DNA of 64,000 nucleotides from Clostridia bacterium (GTDB lineage Bacteria > Bacillota > Clostridia > Christensenellales > Christensenellaceae), in contig JAFRTU010000003.1 of the NCBI GenBank assembly GCA_017439085.1, positions 40,231 to 104,230 on the forward strand. The letters are read 5' to 3'. The notes under the pieces were generated by a model. It did no database searches. It saw only the letters and a list, made by a program, of their open reading frames with translations, and had not been told where the DNA came from. This document shows positions 33,858 to 43,206 of this stretch, piece by piece. Position numbers and translations under genes: made by a program. Each line of letters begins with the position of its first letter. Position 1 is the first letter of the stretch.

Positions 33858-35198
33858 ATGGAAACTGAAGTGTTTTCCGGAAAGGAATTAAGGAAGGATA
33901 TACTCAAGCTGGCCTGGCCGTGCGTTGTGGAGCAGACTTTCGCCTGCCTCATAGCCACCATCTCGACCACGCTCGTATCCTCCATAGGCAAGGAGGCCGT
34001 CAACGCGGTCAGCATATGCAATCAGCCGATGTACATCCCGAACGTCATATTCCAGGCGTTCAATGTGGGAGGGACGGCGCTCATAGCCAGGTTCCTTGGC
34101 ATGAAGGACAGGGACAACGCCAGGAAGACCTGCGCGCAGACGCTCATTCTGTCCCTCATGATGGGACTTGTCGCATCCCTGTTCCTGAGATTCTTCGGCG
34201 GAGCCGTGATACGCTTTTTAGGCGCCACGGACGACTATTACTATCTTGCTCTCGAATATATGAACTATGCATCAATAGGGCTCATATTCCAGGCACTTTC
34301 CACTTCGATAGCGGCAATGCTCCGAGGAGCCGGAAGGACCAGACTCTCCATGTATTTCAATATAGTGGCCAGTGCTACGAACGTTATCGTGGGCTACACC
34401 ATGATATCCGTTTTCGGGCTGGGAGTCAGAGGAGCGGGAATAGCTTTCCTAATAGCCCATATAACGGGTTGCAGCATAGCTCTTGCCCAGTTGTTTTTCA
34501 GGAAGAAGATGGAGATACACATAACTCCTAAAGAAGTGTTTCACTTTGACATAAGGCTCATAGGAAGGATAGCGAACGTTGGTATCGGTACAGCTCTTGA
34601 GCAGGTGGCACTGAGGATAGGAATGATATTCTTCACCACACAGATAGTGGGGCTTGGAACTGAGCAGTACGCAGCACACAATATATCCGGTAACATAGAC
34701 AACTATACATGCATAATGGCAACAGCGCTCTCTGTGTCTCTTACTCCGCTCGTCGGCCAGAGCCTCGGAGCTCTTGAACTGAAAAAGGCTGAGAGGTATT
34801 TCGGTGAGGCGATCAAGATAGGACTGATCTGTTCTGCTGTACTTGTCACCATACTGGTGGCTTTTCCGAGATACCTGGCCCTCATATTCATAAGGGATGA
34901 GAGCGTCATATACTATGTGGAGAGGTGCCTCAGGATGCTTGCCATAACGACTCCGGGCCAGATACTACAGATGTCGGTCTGCGGAGGACTGAGGGGAGGC
35001 GGGGACACGAGATGGCCGCTCATTTCCACGATGATAGGGATACTCGGAGTCAGGACCAGTCTCGTGATTCTATTGATAAAGGTGATGGGTATGGACGTTT
35101 CGGGAGCATGGCTCGCCATGGCGATAGACCAGACCATGAGAGCGGTCATAATATTCTTCAGATACAAATCTGGAAAGTGGAAGACCATTAGGGTGTGA
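33858..35198 (+). CDS. MATE-family efflux transporter
   Basis: A 446-residue protein with twelve membrane segments in two halves. The first helix region LKLAWPCVVEQTFACLIATISTTLVSSIGKEAVNA and the GGTALIARFLGMKD block (about 70-84) are typical of MATE proteins, which expel drugs or metabolites using Na+ or H+. It is a stand-alone gene after the gcv terminator, with GAAGGGATAAGACA before ATG 33858. Substrate is unknown. Confidence 0.9.
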   Translation: METEVFSGKELRKDILKLAWPCVVEQTFACLIATISTTLVSSIGKEAVNAVSICNQPMYIPNVIFQAFNVGGTALIARFLGMKDRDNARKTCAQTLILSLMMGLVASLFLRFFGGAVIRFLGATDDYYYLALEYMNYASIGLIFQALSTSIAAMLRGAGRTRLSMYFNIVASATNVIVGYTMISVFGLGVRGAGIAFLIAHITGCSIALAQLFFRKKMEIHITPKEVFHFDIRLIGRIANVGIGTALEQVALRIGMIFFTTQIVGLGTEQYAAHNISGNIDNYTCIMATALSVSLTPLVGQSLGALELKKAERYFGEAIKIGLICSAVLVTILVAFPRYLALIFIRDESVIYYVERCLRMLAITTPGQILQMSVCGGLRGGGDTRWPLISTMIGILGVRTSLVILLIKVMGMDVSGAWLAMAIDQTMRAVIIFFRYKSGKWKTIRV

Positions 35199-35231
35199 CG
35201 GATGCCTGGAAAAGGCCGAAATAAAGGGATA

Positions 35232-35269
35232 AAACGGACAGGCGTGTTGATTTTGCACCCTGTCCGTTT
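35232..35269 (+). terminator. Terminator after the MATE gene
   Basis: AAACGGACAGG (35232-35242) pairs with CCTGTCCGTTT (35259-35269); a GTG/CAC extension closes the loop. The T tract is short. The asnA promoter lies inside it. Confidence 0.7.
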
Positions 35270-35276
35270 ATATAAT
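35247..35276 (+). promoter_or_regulatory. Promoter of asnA, partly inside the MATE terminator hairpin
   Basis: TTGATT (35247-35252) and TATAAT (35271-35276), 18 bases apart. The -35 box is in the hairpin loop side, so read-through transcription from MATE and initiation at asnA use overlapping DNA. Confidence 0.65.
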
Positions 35277-35308
35277 AGAAGAAATTTTCAAGATCAGGAG
35301 AAACTCAC

Positions 35309-36316
35309 ATGGCAGAACTTCGCATCCCTTCAGGGTACAGGAGCATGCTCTCCATATATGACACCCAGAGAGCCATAGAATACATAAAGCATATATTCCA
35401 GCACTACATGAAGACGAAGATGAACCTAAAGAGGGTGTCAGCGCCTTTATTCGTAGAGGAGAACAGTGGCCTCAATGATAACCTGAACGGTTATGAGAGA
35501 CCGGTAAGCTTTGATATCCCTGATATTCCTGCAGAAGCACAGGTAGTTCATTCTCTTGCAAAGTGGAAGAGACTGGCGCTCAAGAGATATGATTTCTATG
35601 AGGGAAACGGCCTTTATACGGACATGAACGCTATCAGGCGTGATGAGGAACTGGACAACCTCCATTCGGTCTATGTGGACCAGTGGGACTGGGAAAGAGT
35701 AATCACAGCACAGGACAGAAACCTTGATTATCTCAAGAACACTGTCAGGACAATAGTGGACGCCATATGCGATACAAACGAGCTTCTGAAAGAAGAGTTT
35801 CCTCTTCTCCATGTAAAGTTGGACAGGAACGTTTTCTTCATAACCACGCAGGAACTGGAAGATATGTATCCTGACAAGACTCCTCATGAGAGAGAGGACC
35901 TGATCACAAAAGAGCATCACACTGTGTTTTTGATGCAGATAGGAGACAAACTGAAATCCGGGAAACCACATGATGGAAGAGCTCCGGACTATGATGATTG
36001 GCAGCTCAACGGGGATATACTCTTCTACAACGAAGTGCTGGATTCCGCTTTTGAGATATCCTCCATGGGGATCAGAGTCGATAAGGACAGTATGCTGTCT
36101 CAGCTCAAGAAAGCGGGATGTATGGAGAGAAAGGACCTCATGTTCCACAAGATGCTTCTCAATGGAGAACTGCCTCTTACGATAGGCGGAGGAATAGGAC
36201 AGTCGAGACTCTGTATGCTCCTTATGCACTGCGCACATATAGGAGAAGTCCAGGCTGGCATCTGGAAACAGGAAGACATAGACCTCTGCGAACAAAACGG
36301 GATACATCTCTTATAA
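35309..36316 (+). CDS. asnA: Aspartate--ammonia ligase (asparagine synthetase A)
   Basis: A 335-residue AsnA of usual length, structurally related to class II aminoacyl-tRNA synthetases. LKRVSAPLFVEENSGLNDNLNGYERPVSFDI is the N-terminal block, HSLAKWKRLALKRYDF (about 80-96) and DMNAIRRDEELDNLHSVYVDQWDWERVI (about 105-132) are catalytic, and GGGIGQSRLCMLLMH near 295 is motif 3. It makes asparagine from aspartate, ammonia and ATP. CAGGAGAAACTCAC precedes ATG 35309. Single-gene unit, with its own promoter and terminator. Confidence 0.97.
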   Translation: MAELRIPSGYRSMLSIYDTQRAIEYIKHIFQHYMKTKMNLKRVSAPLFVEENSGLNDNLNGYERPVSFDIPDIPAEAQVVHSLAKWKRLALKRYDFYEGNGLYTDMNAIRRDEELDNLHSVYVDQWDWERVITAQDRNLDYLKNTVRTIVDAICDTNELLKEEFPLLHVKLDRNVFFITTQELEDMYPDKTPHEREDLITKEHHTVFLMQIGDKLKSGKPHDGRAPDYDDWQLNGDILFYNEVLDSAFEISSMGIRVDKDSMLSQLKKAGCMERKDLMFHKMLLNGELPLTIGGGIGQSRLCMLLMHCAHIGEVQAGIWKQEDIDLCEQNGIHLL

Positions 36317-36323
36317 TAAAAAA

Positions 36324-36353
36324 ACCTTTGGTTTTCTGCCAAAGGTCTTTTTT
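36324..36353. terminator. Bidirectional terminator after asnA
   Basis: ACCTTTGG (36324-36331) pairs with CCAAAGGT (36339-36346), flanked by A7 on the left and a T run on the right. It also serves the convergent glycosyltransferase. Confidence 0.8.
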
Positions 36354-36376
36354 AATTTCTGTGGAGATATGATGTT

Positions 36377-37369
36377 TTATTCATCATTTCTGTTTATTTT
36401 TTTCCTTCTTAGCTTTGTGGCAAATTTTGGACAGTATGTCAGTAACAGGATAAACAGCCTTTTAGAAACACTCTTCTGTATTTTAGAGTCAAATATGAAT
36501 GAAATCAGATCTCTGAATGATATCTGTCGCAAAGCATAACTGCATTTTCTGATATAAGGACGGCAGGAATCGTCATCCAGATCTTCTATCTTGGAGAGCA
36601 CTTCATGAACGGCACTCTTTACTCTGAACACCCCATATTTTCCTTTCCCTACTGAGCTCAGAAAATGGTAAGTTTTGACGGTATTGTCCAGAAACTGTAA
36701 TGATCTTTCATCTATCCTGGATGATACTACGTTTCCTTCCCTGACCTTAAGATAATTGTAAAGCGAACGGGGAAGGATAAAGCAGTTCTGGATATTTGGC
36801 AACACCATGGCAAGAAAATGGGCATCTTCTCCGTAGGTCATCTCCGGGTCGAACCGGATACTGTTAATTGCATGCCTGCTTATAAGCTTATTCCAGAGAG
36901 TCGCTGTTTTGCAGAATACATCCAGATAGACATTATCCGTTGAGAAACTATGCTGCTTATCCCATATTTTCCTTGGAATGGCAGTAATGGTACCATCATC
37001 TTCCTTAAAACAATTATTCACGCCACACACAATCATATCTGAACACTGGCCTTCAGACATCATGGTCTCTAGCATATCCTCTTCAAGCCAGTCGTCTGCA
37101 TCAAGGAAAAGAAAATAATCACCATGAGCCATGTCGATACCGTTATTTCGTGCAGATGACACACCCAAATTGGGCTGATGTAGCACTAAAATGTTTTTAT
37201 ATTCTTCTGCATACTTGTCAACTATGGAAGCCGTCATGTCGGAAGATCCGTCATTTATGACGATCAGTTCCCAATCTTTATAGGTCTGCTGCAGTACGCT
37301 TATGATGCAGTTATCAATATAATTCTCGACATTGTAGGCCGGAACGATTATCGAAATAAGCTTGTTCAT
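36377..37369 (-). CDS. Family 2 glycosyltransferase
   Basis: A 330-residue GT-A glycosyltransferase. ISIIVPAYNVENYIDNCIIS starts it, ELIVINDGSSDMTASI gives the nucleotide-sugar Asp pair, GDYFLFLDADDWLEEDMLE (about 93-111) is the DxD motif, and NLGVSSARNNGID lies between. Residues 165-195 (RHAINSIRFDPEMTYGEDAHF) carry the acceptor-side ED motif. The tail is basic, with no membrane helix. ATG 37369 has GGAG seven bases upstream; an in-frame TTG at 37375 is weaker. It is separate from the polysaccharide locus at the window start and lies next to a surface-protein gene. Confidence 0.88.
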   Translation of the reverse strand: MNKLISIIVPAYNVENYIDNCIISVLQQTYKDWELIVINDGSSDMTASIVDKYAEEYKNILVLHQPNLGVSSARNNGIDMAHGDYFLFLDADDWLEEDMLETMMSEGQCSDMIVCGVNNCFKEDDGTITAIPRKIWDKQHSFSTDNVYLDVFCKTATLWNKLISRHAINSIRFDPEMTYGEDAHFLAMVLPNIQNCFILPRSLYNYLKVREGNVVSSRIDERSLQFLDNTVKTYHFLSSVGKGKYGVFRVKSAVHEVLSKIEDLDDDSCRPYIRKCSYALRQISFRDLISFIFDSKIQKSVSKRLFILLLTYCPKFATKLRRKKINRNDE

Positions 37370-37438
37370 GAACAATCTCCTTCAGAGATGCATTCCTCAG
37401 TAAAAGCATGAGAACGCACAATAAACTCGTATTTTGAA

Positions 37439-37624
37439 TTATACAGAGAAATAATACTTTTTCAAAGTAGCCCAAATATCCCTGTTCACTTGACAGGGTA
37501 CAAGCTGGAACCCGGCGGGGTATATGACTATCAATGTGTCATTATATGAAAGATGACCATTATCATCTGAAAGGATCCTAGAATAAACATAGTAAATGGC
37601 CCGAGAATTTGGAACTCGGGTCAT
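37439..37624 (-). CDS. Small ORF of doubtful status
   Basis: A 61-residue frame between the glycosyltransferase and the BspA-like gene. It has no ribosome site and no recognised domain; the C-terminal half (LIVIYPAGFQLVPCQVN) reads like protein, the first half less so. A six-base hairpin (CCCGAG/CTCGGG) overlaps its start, which could instead be a weak terminator of the BspA-like gene. The 290-base gap holds nothing else I can name. Confidence 0.2.
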   Translation of the reverse strand: MTRVPNSRAIYYVYSRILSDDNGHLSYNDTLIVIYPAGFQLVPCQVNRDIWATLKKYYFSV

Positions 37625-37660
37625 TATGTTATCAAGTGGGTTGTTTTATAGATATACTGA

Positions 37661-39055
37661 TCACTGAAGTACATCAGGAAATTTGTTCATGAAACGCCTG
37701 AGGAATGTGACGAACTGTCCTCTTGTGCATGTCTTTGATGTACCGAACGTACCGTCATCAAATCCCGATACGATTCCGTTTTCCACTCCCCAGAGGACTG
37801 CCTTATAATACCAGGTACCTTTCTTGACATCCGGGAACGGATTCTTGGTGGTTTTGGGTGCCGGTTTACCGGCAGCCTTCCAAAGGAATGTCACGACCTC
37901 GGCTCTTGTACATGACTTATCAGGTTCAAAAGTCGTATCCGTCGTACCTGTGGTAATGCCTTTATTGTAGGCCCAGATCACTGCTCTTATATAATAGGAA
38001 CTGCCGGTAACATCATCGAATGGGGAACTCAATGTACCTATTGAGGGTTTTCCGGCTGCATTCCAAAGGAACGTAACAGCCTGGGCACGGTTGATCTTCT
38101 TTTCGGGTTCAAAAGTAGTGTCCGTTGTGCCGGAAGTGATCTTCGGATCCTGATAATATGCCCAAAGCACGTTTTCATAATAGTATTTTCCGCTTTCAAG
38201 ATCAGAGAATGGATTAGGGGGCAGACCAGTATCAGTAAACCGGTAGCCAAGTTTTTTTGCATATCTCTCTGTTGGGGAGAACTTTGGAGCTGCAAGCGTT
38301 ATCTCGGAAGGGTCACCGAAATAATCCGCATTGCTGCCGATCGTATAGTCCATGCTGTGTATCACGACTCTGAGATTCTTGCAGTATTCGAATACACGGG
38401 GTTGGATCAAGGTCACTTTGTCCCAAATGATCACATTTCTCAGGCTTGTACACCCTTCAAACGTGGATCCGTATATAGTATCAAGATTTCGTGAAAGCCA
38501 CACACGTTCAAGAGCCGTGCATGACTGGAATGTTGCTCCCGCAAGGAAAGTCACGGAATCGGGGATGGTGATGGATTTAAGACTGTAACAGTCCTGGAAA
38601 GCTCCGACTCCTATTTCTTCCAGACCGGAAGGGAGTTCTTCCTTAAACTCCGGTGCTATGCCCGTCAAGATTGTCGTAAGGCTTGTACAGTATGAAAACG
38701 CTTCCGATCTGATGATCTTTATACTCGGAGGAAGCATTACTTTTGTAACGTTGCTGCAGCCTGCAAAAGCATATTGTCCTATAGCCGTGACATCCCCTCC
38801 AACGGAAATGATATTAATATCATTTCTATAGTCCGCCCATGGTGACGTGATCCACTGGTAATCATACATTTCGCCGGAACCGTAAAGTGAAAGACTTCCA
38901 TATTGAGCCCCTGACTGCCGATAATATGTCCATCTTATGTCATCGCCGCATGTTCCACTGACTCTGATATCTTCAGCCTGGGCAGCTTTCGGAATGACTG
39001 CAAAGATCAGTGCAATCATGAGTATAAGCGAGAATAAACGTCTAAAAGAATTCAT
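37661..39055 (-). CDS. Secreted BspA-type LRR surface protein with three SLH-like modules
   Basis: About 464 residues. A signal peptide (FRRLFSLILMIALIFAVIP, then KAAQAED) is followed by a BspA-like leucine-rich repeat region at about 70-240 with units such as IGQYAFAGCSNVTKVMLP and IGVGAFQDCYSLKSITIP. Three S-layer-homology-like modules follow at about 280-460, each with NPF-x-D, YY-x-x-x-VLWA, GIT-x-GTTDTTFEP and a C-T-RAQ/RAE-x-VTFLW block. The modules probably bind the cell wall, while the LRR part faces outwards. ATG 39055 has AAGGAGCTTATAC upstream; an earlier in-frame start at 39100 would add a leader that spoils the signal peptide. Confidence 0.88.
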   Translation of the reverse strand: MNSFRRLFSLILMIALIFAVIPKAAQAEDIRVSGTCGDDIRWTYYRQSGAQYGSLSLYGSGEMYDYQWITSPWADYRNDINIISVGGDVTAIGQYAFAGCSNVTKVMLPPSIKIIRSEAFSYCTSLTTILTGIAPEFKEELPSGLEEIGVGAFQDCYSLKSITIPDSVTFLAGATFQSCTALERVWLSRNLDTIYGSTFEGCTSLRNVIIWDKVTLIQPRVFEYCKNLRVVIHSMDYTIGSNADYFGDPSEITLAAPKFSPTERYAKKLGYRFTDTGLPPNPFSDLESGKYYYENVLWAYYQDPKITSGTTDTTFEPEKKINRAQAVTFLWNAAGKPSIGTLSSPFDDVTGSSYYIRAVIWAYNKGITTGTTDTTFEPDKSCTRAEVVTFLWKAAGKPAPKTTKNPFPDVKKGTWYYKAVLWGVENGIVSGFDDGTFGTSKTCTRGQFVTFLRRFMNKFPDVLQ

Positions 39056-39177
39056 GTATAAGCTCCTTTCAGTATCTACAGATAAAACGATTATTACCAA
39101 CTATCTACTATTTATTATATAAAGATGAATCCTTTATTGGAACAGTTCTGATGCAGAATCACGGAAGAGTATATAAA

Positions 39178-39210
39178 GATCCGTCATGAGATTATGTCTC
39201 ATGACGGATC
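39178..39210 (-). terminator. Terminator of the S9 peptidase gene
   Basis: GATCCGTCATGA (39178-39189) pairs perfectly with TCATGACGGATC (39199-39210), a 12-base stem. On the minus strand it is followed by TTTATATA. Confidence 0.75.
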
Positions 39211-39234
39211 ATAGTTTCACGATTATACTCTTGC

Positions 39235-41214
39235 TTATTTCACGTCGTATTTCTCGAACCAGCCGAGTATCTCATCGAGCCTTCTCAATCTGTGCAGGGG
39301 TTTTCCTCCTCTTGAGAGTTCATGGTTCTCACCGTGGAATATGCACATCCTGGAAGGAACTCCGAGATCCATGAGCGCAGAATAGAACTGATACCCTTCT
39401 GCTATCGGGCATCTGTAGTCTTCATCGCTGTGTATGAACAGGAGAGGAGTCTTAACGTTACGCACATATTTGAGAGGACTGTGTTTCCACATCTTTTCTA
39501 TGCCTTCGTCGGTGAAGAAATCAGCGTCGTTCTGATCCTTCGTAAACCTGACTCCGATATCCGAAATGCCATACATGCTTATCCAGTTGGAGATGCTCCT
39601 CTGGGTCGCAGCGGCACGGAACCTTGAGGTCTGGGTCACTATCCAGTTCGTCATGTATCCGCCGTAGCTTCCTCCTGTAACGAAGAGCCTTGAAGGATCT
39701 ATGGCAGGATATGTCTCCAGTACCTTGTCGGTGAAATCCATCAGGTTGACATAGTCAGTAGTTCCGTATTTATCGGCCATGTGAGCGAATTCATTGCCTC
39801 TTCCGTCACCTCCGTAGGGGTTGCAGAAGAATACGAAATAGCCCTTTGAAGCCCAGGCCTGCATCTCATGGAAGAATACCTCTCCATAAGCGCATTTCGG
39901 GCCCCCATGTATGTCGAGCACTGCAGGATATTTCCTGCCTTCTTCATAGTCTTTTGGCGTCAGCACAAAGCCTTCTATCTCAAGTCCTTCGCTCATGACG
40001 TTAAGAGGTCTTGGGACAGCAACGTATTTATCCTTCAGTGCATCATCATTGAAGGAAGTCATCTTCTCGCCCTTTCCATTCTTGAGCTCATATACCTCAA
40101 GGAGCTTCATGTCCTCGAATGCGGTATATATGATCCTGTCTCCCTCAATGTCAAAATCTATCACGGATCCTTTTGATGTATACACGGTCTCAATCTTTCC
40201 ATCGAGACCTATGCACTTCATTTCCGCATGATGGAAGACAGTTGTTAGGAAATATACCTTTCCTTTTGCAAGCTTCATGCCCCTAGTACTTCCGTAACTG
40301 CAGTCGGAAAGAACTGAGTTGTCAATCGGCATGTCGGACTCGTTTATAACTTTGAGCTCGTCCTTATCAGGATCATATGTGTAGAAGAACGGGTTCTCGT
40401 TCAGCCCGTATCTCCTGCATTCACTGGCGGCAAAAAGGAGCTTTCCGTCTACGGGAAACACCGGAGAATGGAAAGAGAGCTTTCCCTTAAGATATGTCTT
40501 AGTCTCTCCCGAGGCCATGTCATAGATATAGAGATCGTCTTTATCGGGATGCATGCCTGCTATCTCCGAACCAGTGAAAACAATCTTGTCATCACAGATG
40601 TTGAAAGGCCCTGCAGAAGTCAGCGGAGGGGTTATCCTCTTCAGGGACCTGTCCCTGAGATCAAGTATGAATATACCGGTCCTCTTCTTGTTCACGAAGC
40701 CTGCTCCGTTGAACCACCACGGAAGCTCATCAATGACCTGATAGTCCTTCTCCTTCTGGATCTCGTCCAGGACCTTTTTTCTCTCTTCTTCTTTCAGAAG
40801 ATGATAGTCCGGGTGAAGGGCATCGACTGCTGCGCTTATGATCATCCTGTCATCACCGGCATATCTGAAGGAAGATACAAAGAGAGGAAGTGAGAATAGC
40901 TTCTCAGCCTCGCCTCTGCCGAGCTTCAGGGAATAGAAGTTGGTGTTCGGGCCTTTTTCGTTCTTTTCCTCTTCGGTCCTCACAGTGGTGAAGATGATGG
41001 TCTCATTGTCTTTCCAGATGTAGGAAGAGATCCTGTCGTCCCCGGTGAGTCTGTAGGATTCCTCCTTATCGATCAGATAGAGGTTGCTCTCATATCTGTT
41101 CTCCTTCTCGTTCATGTTAGTTATCACCGCTGCAGCCTTCTCTCCGGAAGGGGAGAGGGATAGGCGAGAGATGAACCTGTAGTCAAATATGTCTCTGTTA
41201 AGTATCGGATCCAT
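39235..41214 (-). CDS. S9-family prolyl oligopeptidase-like serine peptidase
   Basis: A roughly 660-residue S9C (acylaminoacyl-peptidase-like) enzyme. The N-terminal half (1-390) is a beta-propeller of repeated blades, the C-terminal half an alpha/beta hydrolase: DIHGGPKCAYGE near 435 forms the oxyanion region, VTGGSYGGYMTNW near 515 has the nucleophile Ser, SDEDYRCPIAEG near 595 the Asp, and GENHELSRGG near 630 the His. It lacks a signal peptide and is likely cytosolic, cleaving short peptides. ATG 41214 has AAAAGGAGACAGCAT upstream; the 43-residue extension to 41343 lacks a ribosome site. Confidence 0.92.
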   Translation of the reverse strand: MDPILNRDIFDYRFISRLSLSPSGEKAAAVITNMNEKENRYESNLYLIDKEESYRLTGDDRISSYIWKDNETIIFTTVRTEEEKNEKGPNTNFYSLKLGRGEAEKLFSLPLFVSSFRYAGDDRMIISAAVDALHPDYHLLKEEERKKVLDEIQKEKDYQVIDELPWWFNGAGFVNKKRTGIFILDLRDRSLKRITPPLTSAGPFNICDDKIVFTGSEIAGMHPDKDDLYIYDMASGETKTYLKGKLSFHSPVFPVDGKLLFAASECRRYGLNENPFFYTYDPDKDELKVINESDMPIDNSVLSDCSYGSTRGMKLAKGKVYFLTTVFHHAEMKCIGLDGKIETVYTSKGSVIDFDIEGDRIIYTAFEDMKLLEVYELKNGKGEKMTSFNDDALKDKYVAVPRPLNVMSEGLEIEGFVLTPKDYEEGRKYPAVLDIHGGPKCAYGEVFFHEMQAWASKGYFVFFCNPYGGDGRGNEFAHMADKYGTTDYVNLMDFTDKVLETYPAIDPSRLFVTGGSYGGYMTNWIVTQTSRFRAAATQRSISNWISMYGISDIGVRFTKDQNDADFFTDEGIEKMWKHSPLKYVRNVKTPLLFIHSDEDYRCPIAEGYQFYSALMDLGVPSRMCIFHGENHELSRGGKPLHRLRRLDEILGWFEKYDVK

Positions 41215-41416
41215 ATGCTGTCTCCTTTTAAATATATTCCTGTATATTGTATCACGGAGAGAATCTGTTTTGCTGTACCGTTGGGATTCAGGCTTCGGAT
41301 GACAAATCTTTTGTCCATTCGTTAAATATCCGTGACGCATCAAAATCTGCTGCGTTGATGATATAATCTATAATGACATAATATTGGGATATGGACATCC
41401 CATTCAGGAGAATAAG

Positions 41417-42001
41417 ATGTTTAAGGATGTGAAAGACGTAAGCTGTCTGGAAAACAGGCATTATCATCTTGCTAGGCATGCACTTTTATGGTTCGTGATC
41501 GTGAGCTTCCTCGATCTGTGTGCACTGGTGCTGGAATGGAACATAGGATTCACGTTCACTGCGATAATCCCGCAGCTGAGCCTGTTGTACGGATGGCTGC
41601 TTCAGAAGCAGATGTCTGCAGACATATTTGCTATAGTGGGATATGCGATAGCTATACTGTTCCTTCTTGGACTTTTGTTCTGCTTCTTTTACAGCAGGAA
41701 GAAGGCAACGGCTCTGAAGGCTTCGTTCATCTTGGTTGCAGTTGACTCGGTCTTTCTCATCTACTGGATATACCTCGGACTGGAAGTCACCGACTTTTTC
41801 TATGTGTTCTTTCATCTTGCTCTTATGGCATATATGTTTCATGCACTGAAAAAGCACGGAAAAATACTGGATGAAGAGAAGGAACAGAAGAGGAAGCTTC
41901 GTGAGGAGAAGAAAAAGCTCATTGCAAAGATGAGGGAAGAAGATAATAAGGATACAGAAGAGGATAAAAAGGAAAAAGAGGAAAAACAGGATGAAGAATA
42001 A
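41417..42001 (+). CDS. Small membrane protein with charged C-terminal tail
   Basis: A 194-residue protein I cannot assign to a function. Four membrane segments lie at about 22-45, 60-90, 98-118 and 125-145, followed by about 50 almost purely charged residues (Lys/Glu-rich, predicted coiled or disordered). The pattern resembles small DUF-type inner-membrane proteins. AGGAG lies six bases before ATG 41417. Its end overlaps the first of the clustered MtlD-like genes by 11 bases, so it heads their operon. Confidence 0.75.
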   Translation: MFKDVKDVSCLENRHYHLARHALLWFVIVSFLDLCALVLEWNIGFTFTAIIPQLSLLYGWLLQKQMSADIFAIVGYAIAILFLLGLLFCFFYSRKKATALKASFILVAVDSVFLIYWIYLGLEVTDFFYVFFHLALMAYMFHALKKHGKILDEEKEQKRKLREEKKKLIAKMREEDNKDTEEDKKEKEEKQDEE

Positions 42002-43178
42002 TGCGGTCATTGCCGGAGCAGGCAAGATAGGAAGGGGATACATTGCAGAGATGCTCAAGAACGGTGGATTCCACATCGTTTTTCTGGTGCACTCGGAGGA
42101 CCAGACCCGTCTCATGAAAGAGAGAGGAAGCTACATCATATTCAGGGCTGACGAGAACGATCAGGACCTGGAAGAAGTGGTTATTGACGATTATGACGCA
42201 TATTGCACGGTTACCGAAGAAGACAGGTGCGTGGAGGCAATAGTGGACTCAGACGTCATCTTCCTTCCAGTTTATCCGAAGGCCTGTCCGGATTTCGGAA
42301 GGATGATCGCCAAGGCGATAAACATAAAGGCAGATAAGGATGACGATCCCTTCGATGTCATCATGTCCGTGAACTTCCTTCAGGCTACGAAGACGATACG
42401 GGATGCCATACTTCCTCACCTGACTGAAAAGGGAATGGAGTTCTTTAATGAAAAAGTGGGTATTTCTGAGACCCTCGTCAACAGGATGGTGGTAGATCCC
42501 ACGGAAGAAATGGCAAAGAGAGATCCACTCTCCATAGTCGGAGGGCACAGCGCAGTCCTTAAAGTCGACAAGGATACACTTAAGAATACTTTTCCCGAGG
42601 GAATGGAAGTGGATCTACTGGATAAATTGCCGGCCAGATTCACATACAAGATCTGGGTGGTCAACATGATGCATTTTGCGGTCTCCATCTACGGATCATA
42701 TCTGGGCTACAGATATGTAAGAGAAGCCTGTGGAGATCCTTATGTCGCCAAGTCGGTCCACGAGATGGCAAGAAAAGAGGGAGTCATCGGAGTGGCGAAT
42801 GAATTCGGGCTGGCAGTTGAAGATATAGAGTTCGGATTCTATCACGATCCGTGGAGCATGTGGGAAAATCCCGAGTCCAACGACCCGTTTGCCAGAGTGG
42901 TCATGGATATGAGGAGAAAACTCTCAAAGACCGACAGGGTCATCGGCCCTGCGCTGTCATGCATGAAAGCGGGAAAGATACCTTTCTTCCTGGCTAAGAT
43001 CGCTGCCCTAGCGCTGAAGTATGAGAACCAGGGCGATCCCACGAGTGTGGAACTCCACAGGATAATGGATGAGAAGGGCATAAGAGCCGCTCTCCATGAA
43101 TTCTCGGAGCTGTCCGAGGATGTTAAGGAAGAGAAGATGCTGATGGATCTCATTGAGGACCATTACGTCAATCTATAA
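41991..43178 (+). CDS. Mannitol-1-phosphate dehydrogenase-like protein, paralog 2
   Basis: A 395-residue polyol dehydrogenase-like protein with N-terminal GAGKIGRGYIAEML (NAD-binding) and catalytic motif K220, N225, H228 (KIWVVNMMH). The C-terminal RKLSKTDRVIGPALSCMKAGKIPFFLAK block is nearly as in the other copies. The position of MtlD's CENM is SVNFLQA. It is the first of four adjacent paralogs, overlapping the membrane protein gene by 11 bases and followed 28 bases later by paralog 3. No other polyol-catabolism gene is visible. Confidence 0.8.
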   Translation: MKNNAVIAGAGKIGRGYIAEMLKNGGFHIVFLVHSEDQTRLMKERGSYIIFRADENDQDLEEVVIDDYDAYCTVTEEDRCVEAIVDSDVIFLPVYPKACPDFGRMIAKAINIKADKDDDPFDVIMSVNFLQATKTIRDAILPHLTEKGMEFFNEKVGISETLVNRMVVDPTEEMAKRDPLSIVGGHSAVLKVDKDTLKNTFPEGMEVDLLDKLPARFTYKIWVVNMMHFAVSIYGSYLGYRYVREACGDPYVAKSVHEMARKEGVIGVANEFGLAVEDIEFGFYHDPWSMWENPESNDPFARVVMDMRRKLSKTDRVIGPALSCMKAGKIPFFLAKIAALALKYENQGDPTSVELHRIMDEKGIRAALHEFSELSEDVKEEKMLMDLIEDHYVNL

Positions 43179-43206
43179 ATTTTATTGATAAGAGAGGTTT
43201 GAGATT

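Noticed and set aside
33920..34531. 203-codon frame inside the MATE gene in another frame
   Set aside because: Arg/His-rich out-of-frame translation of a real gene.
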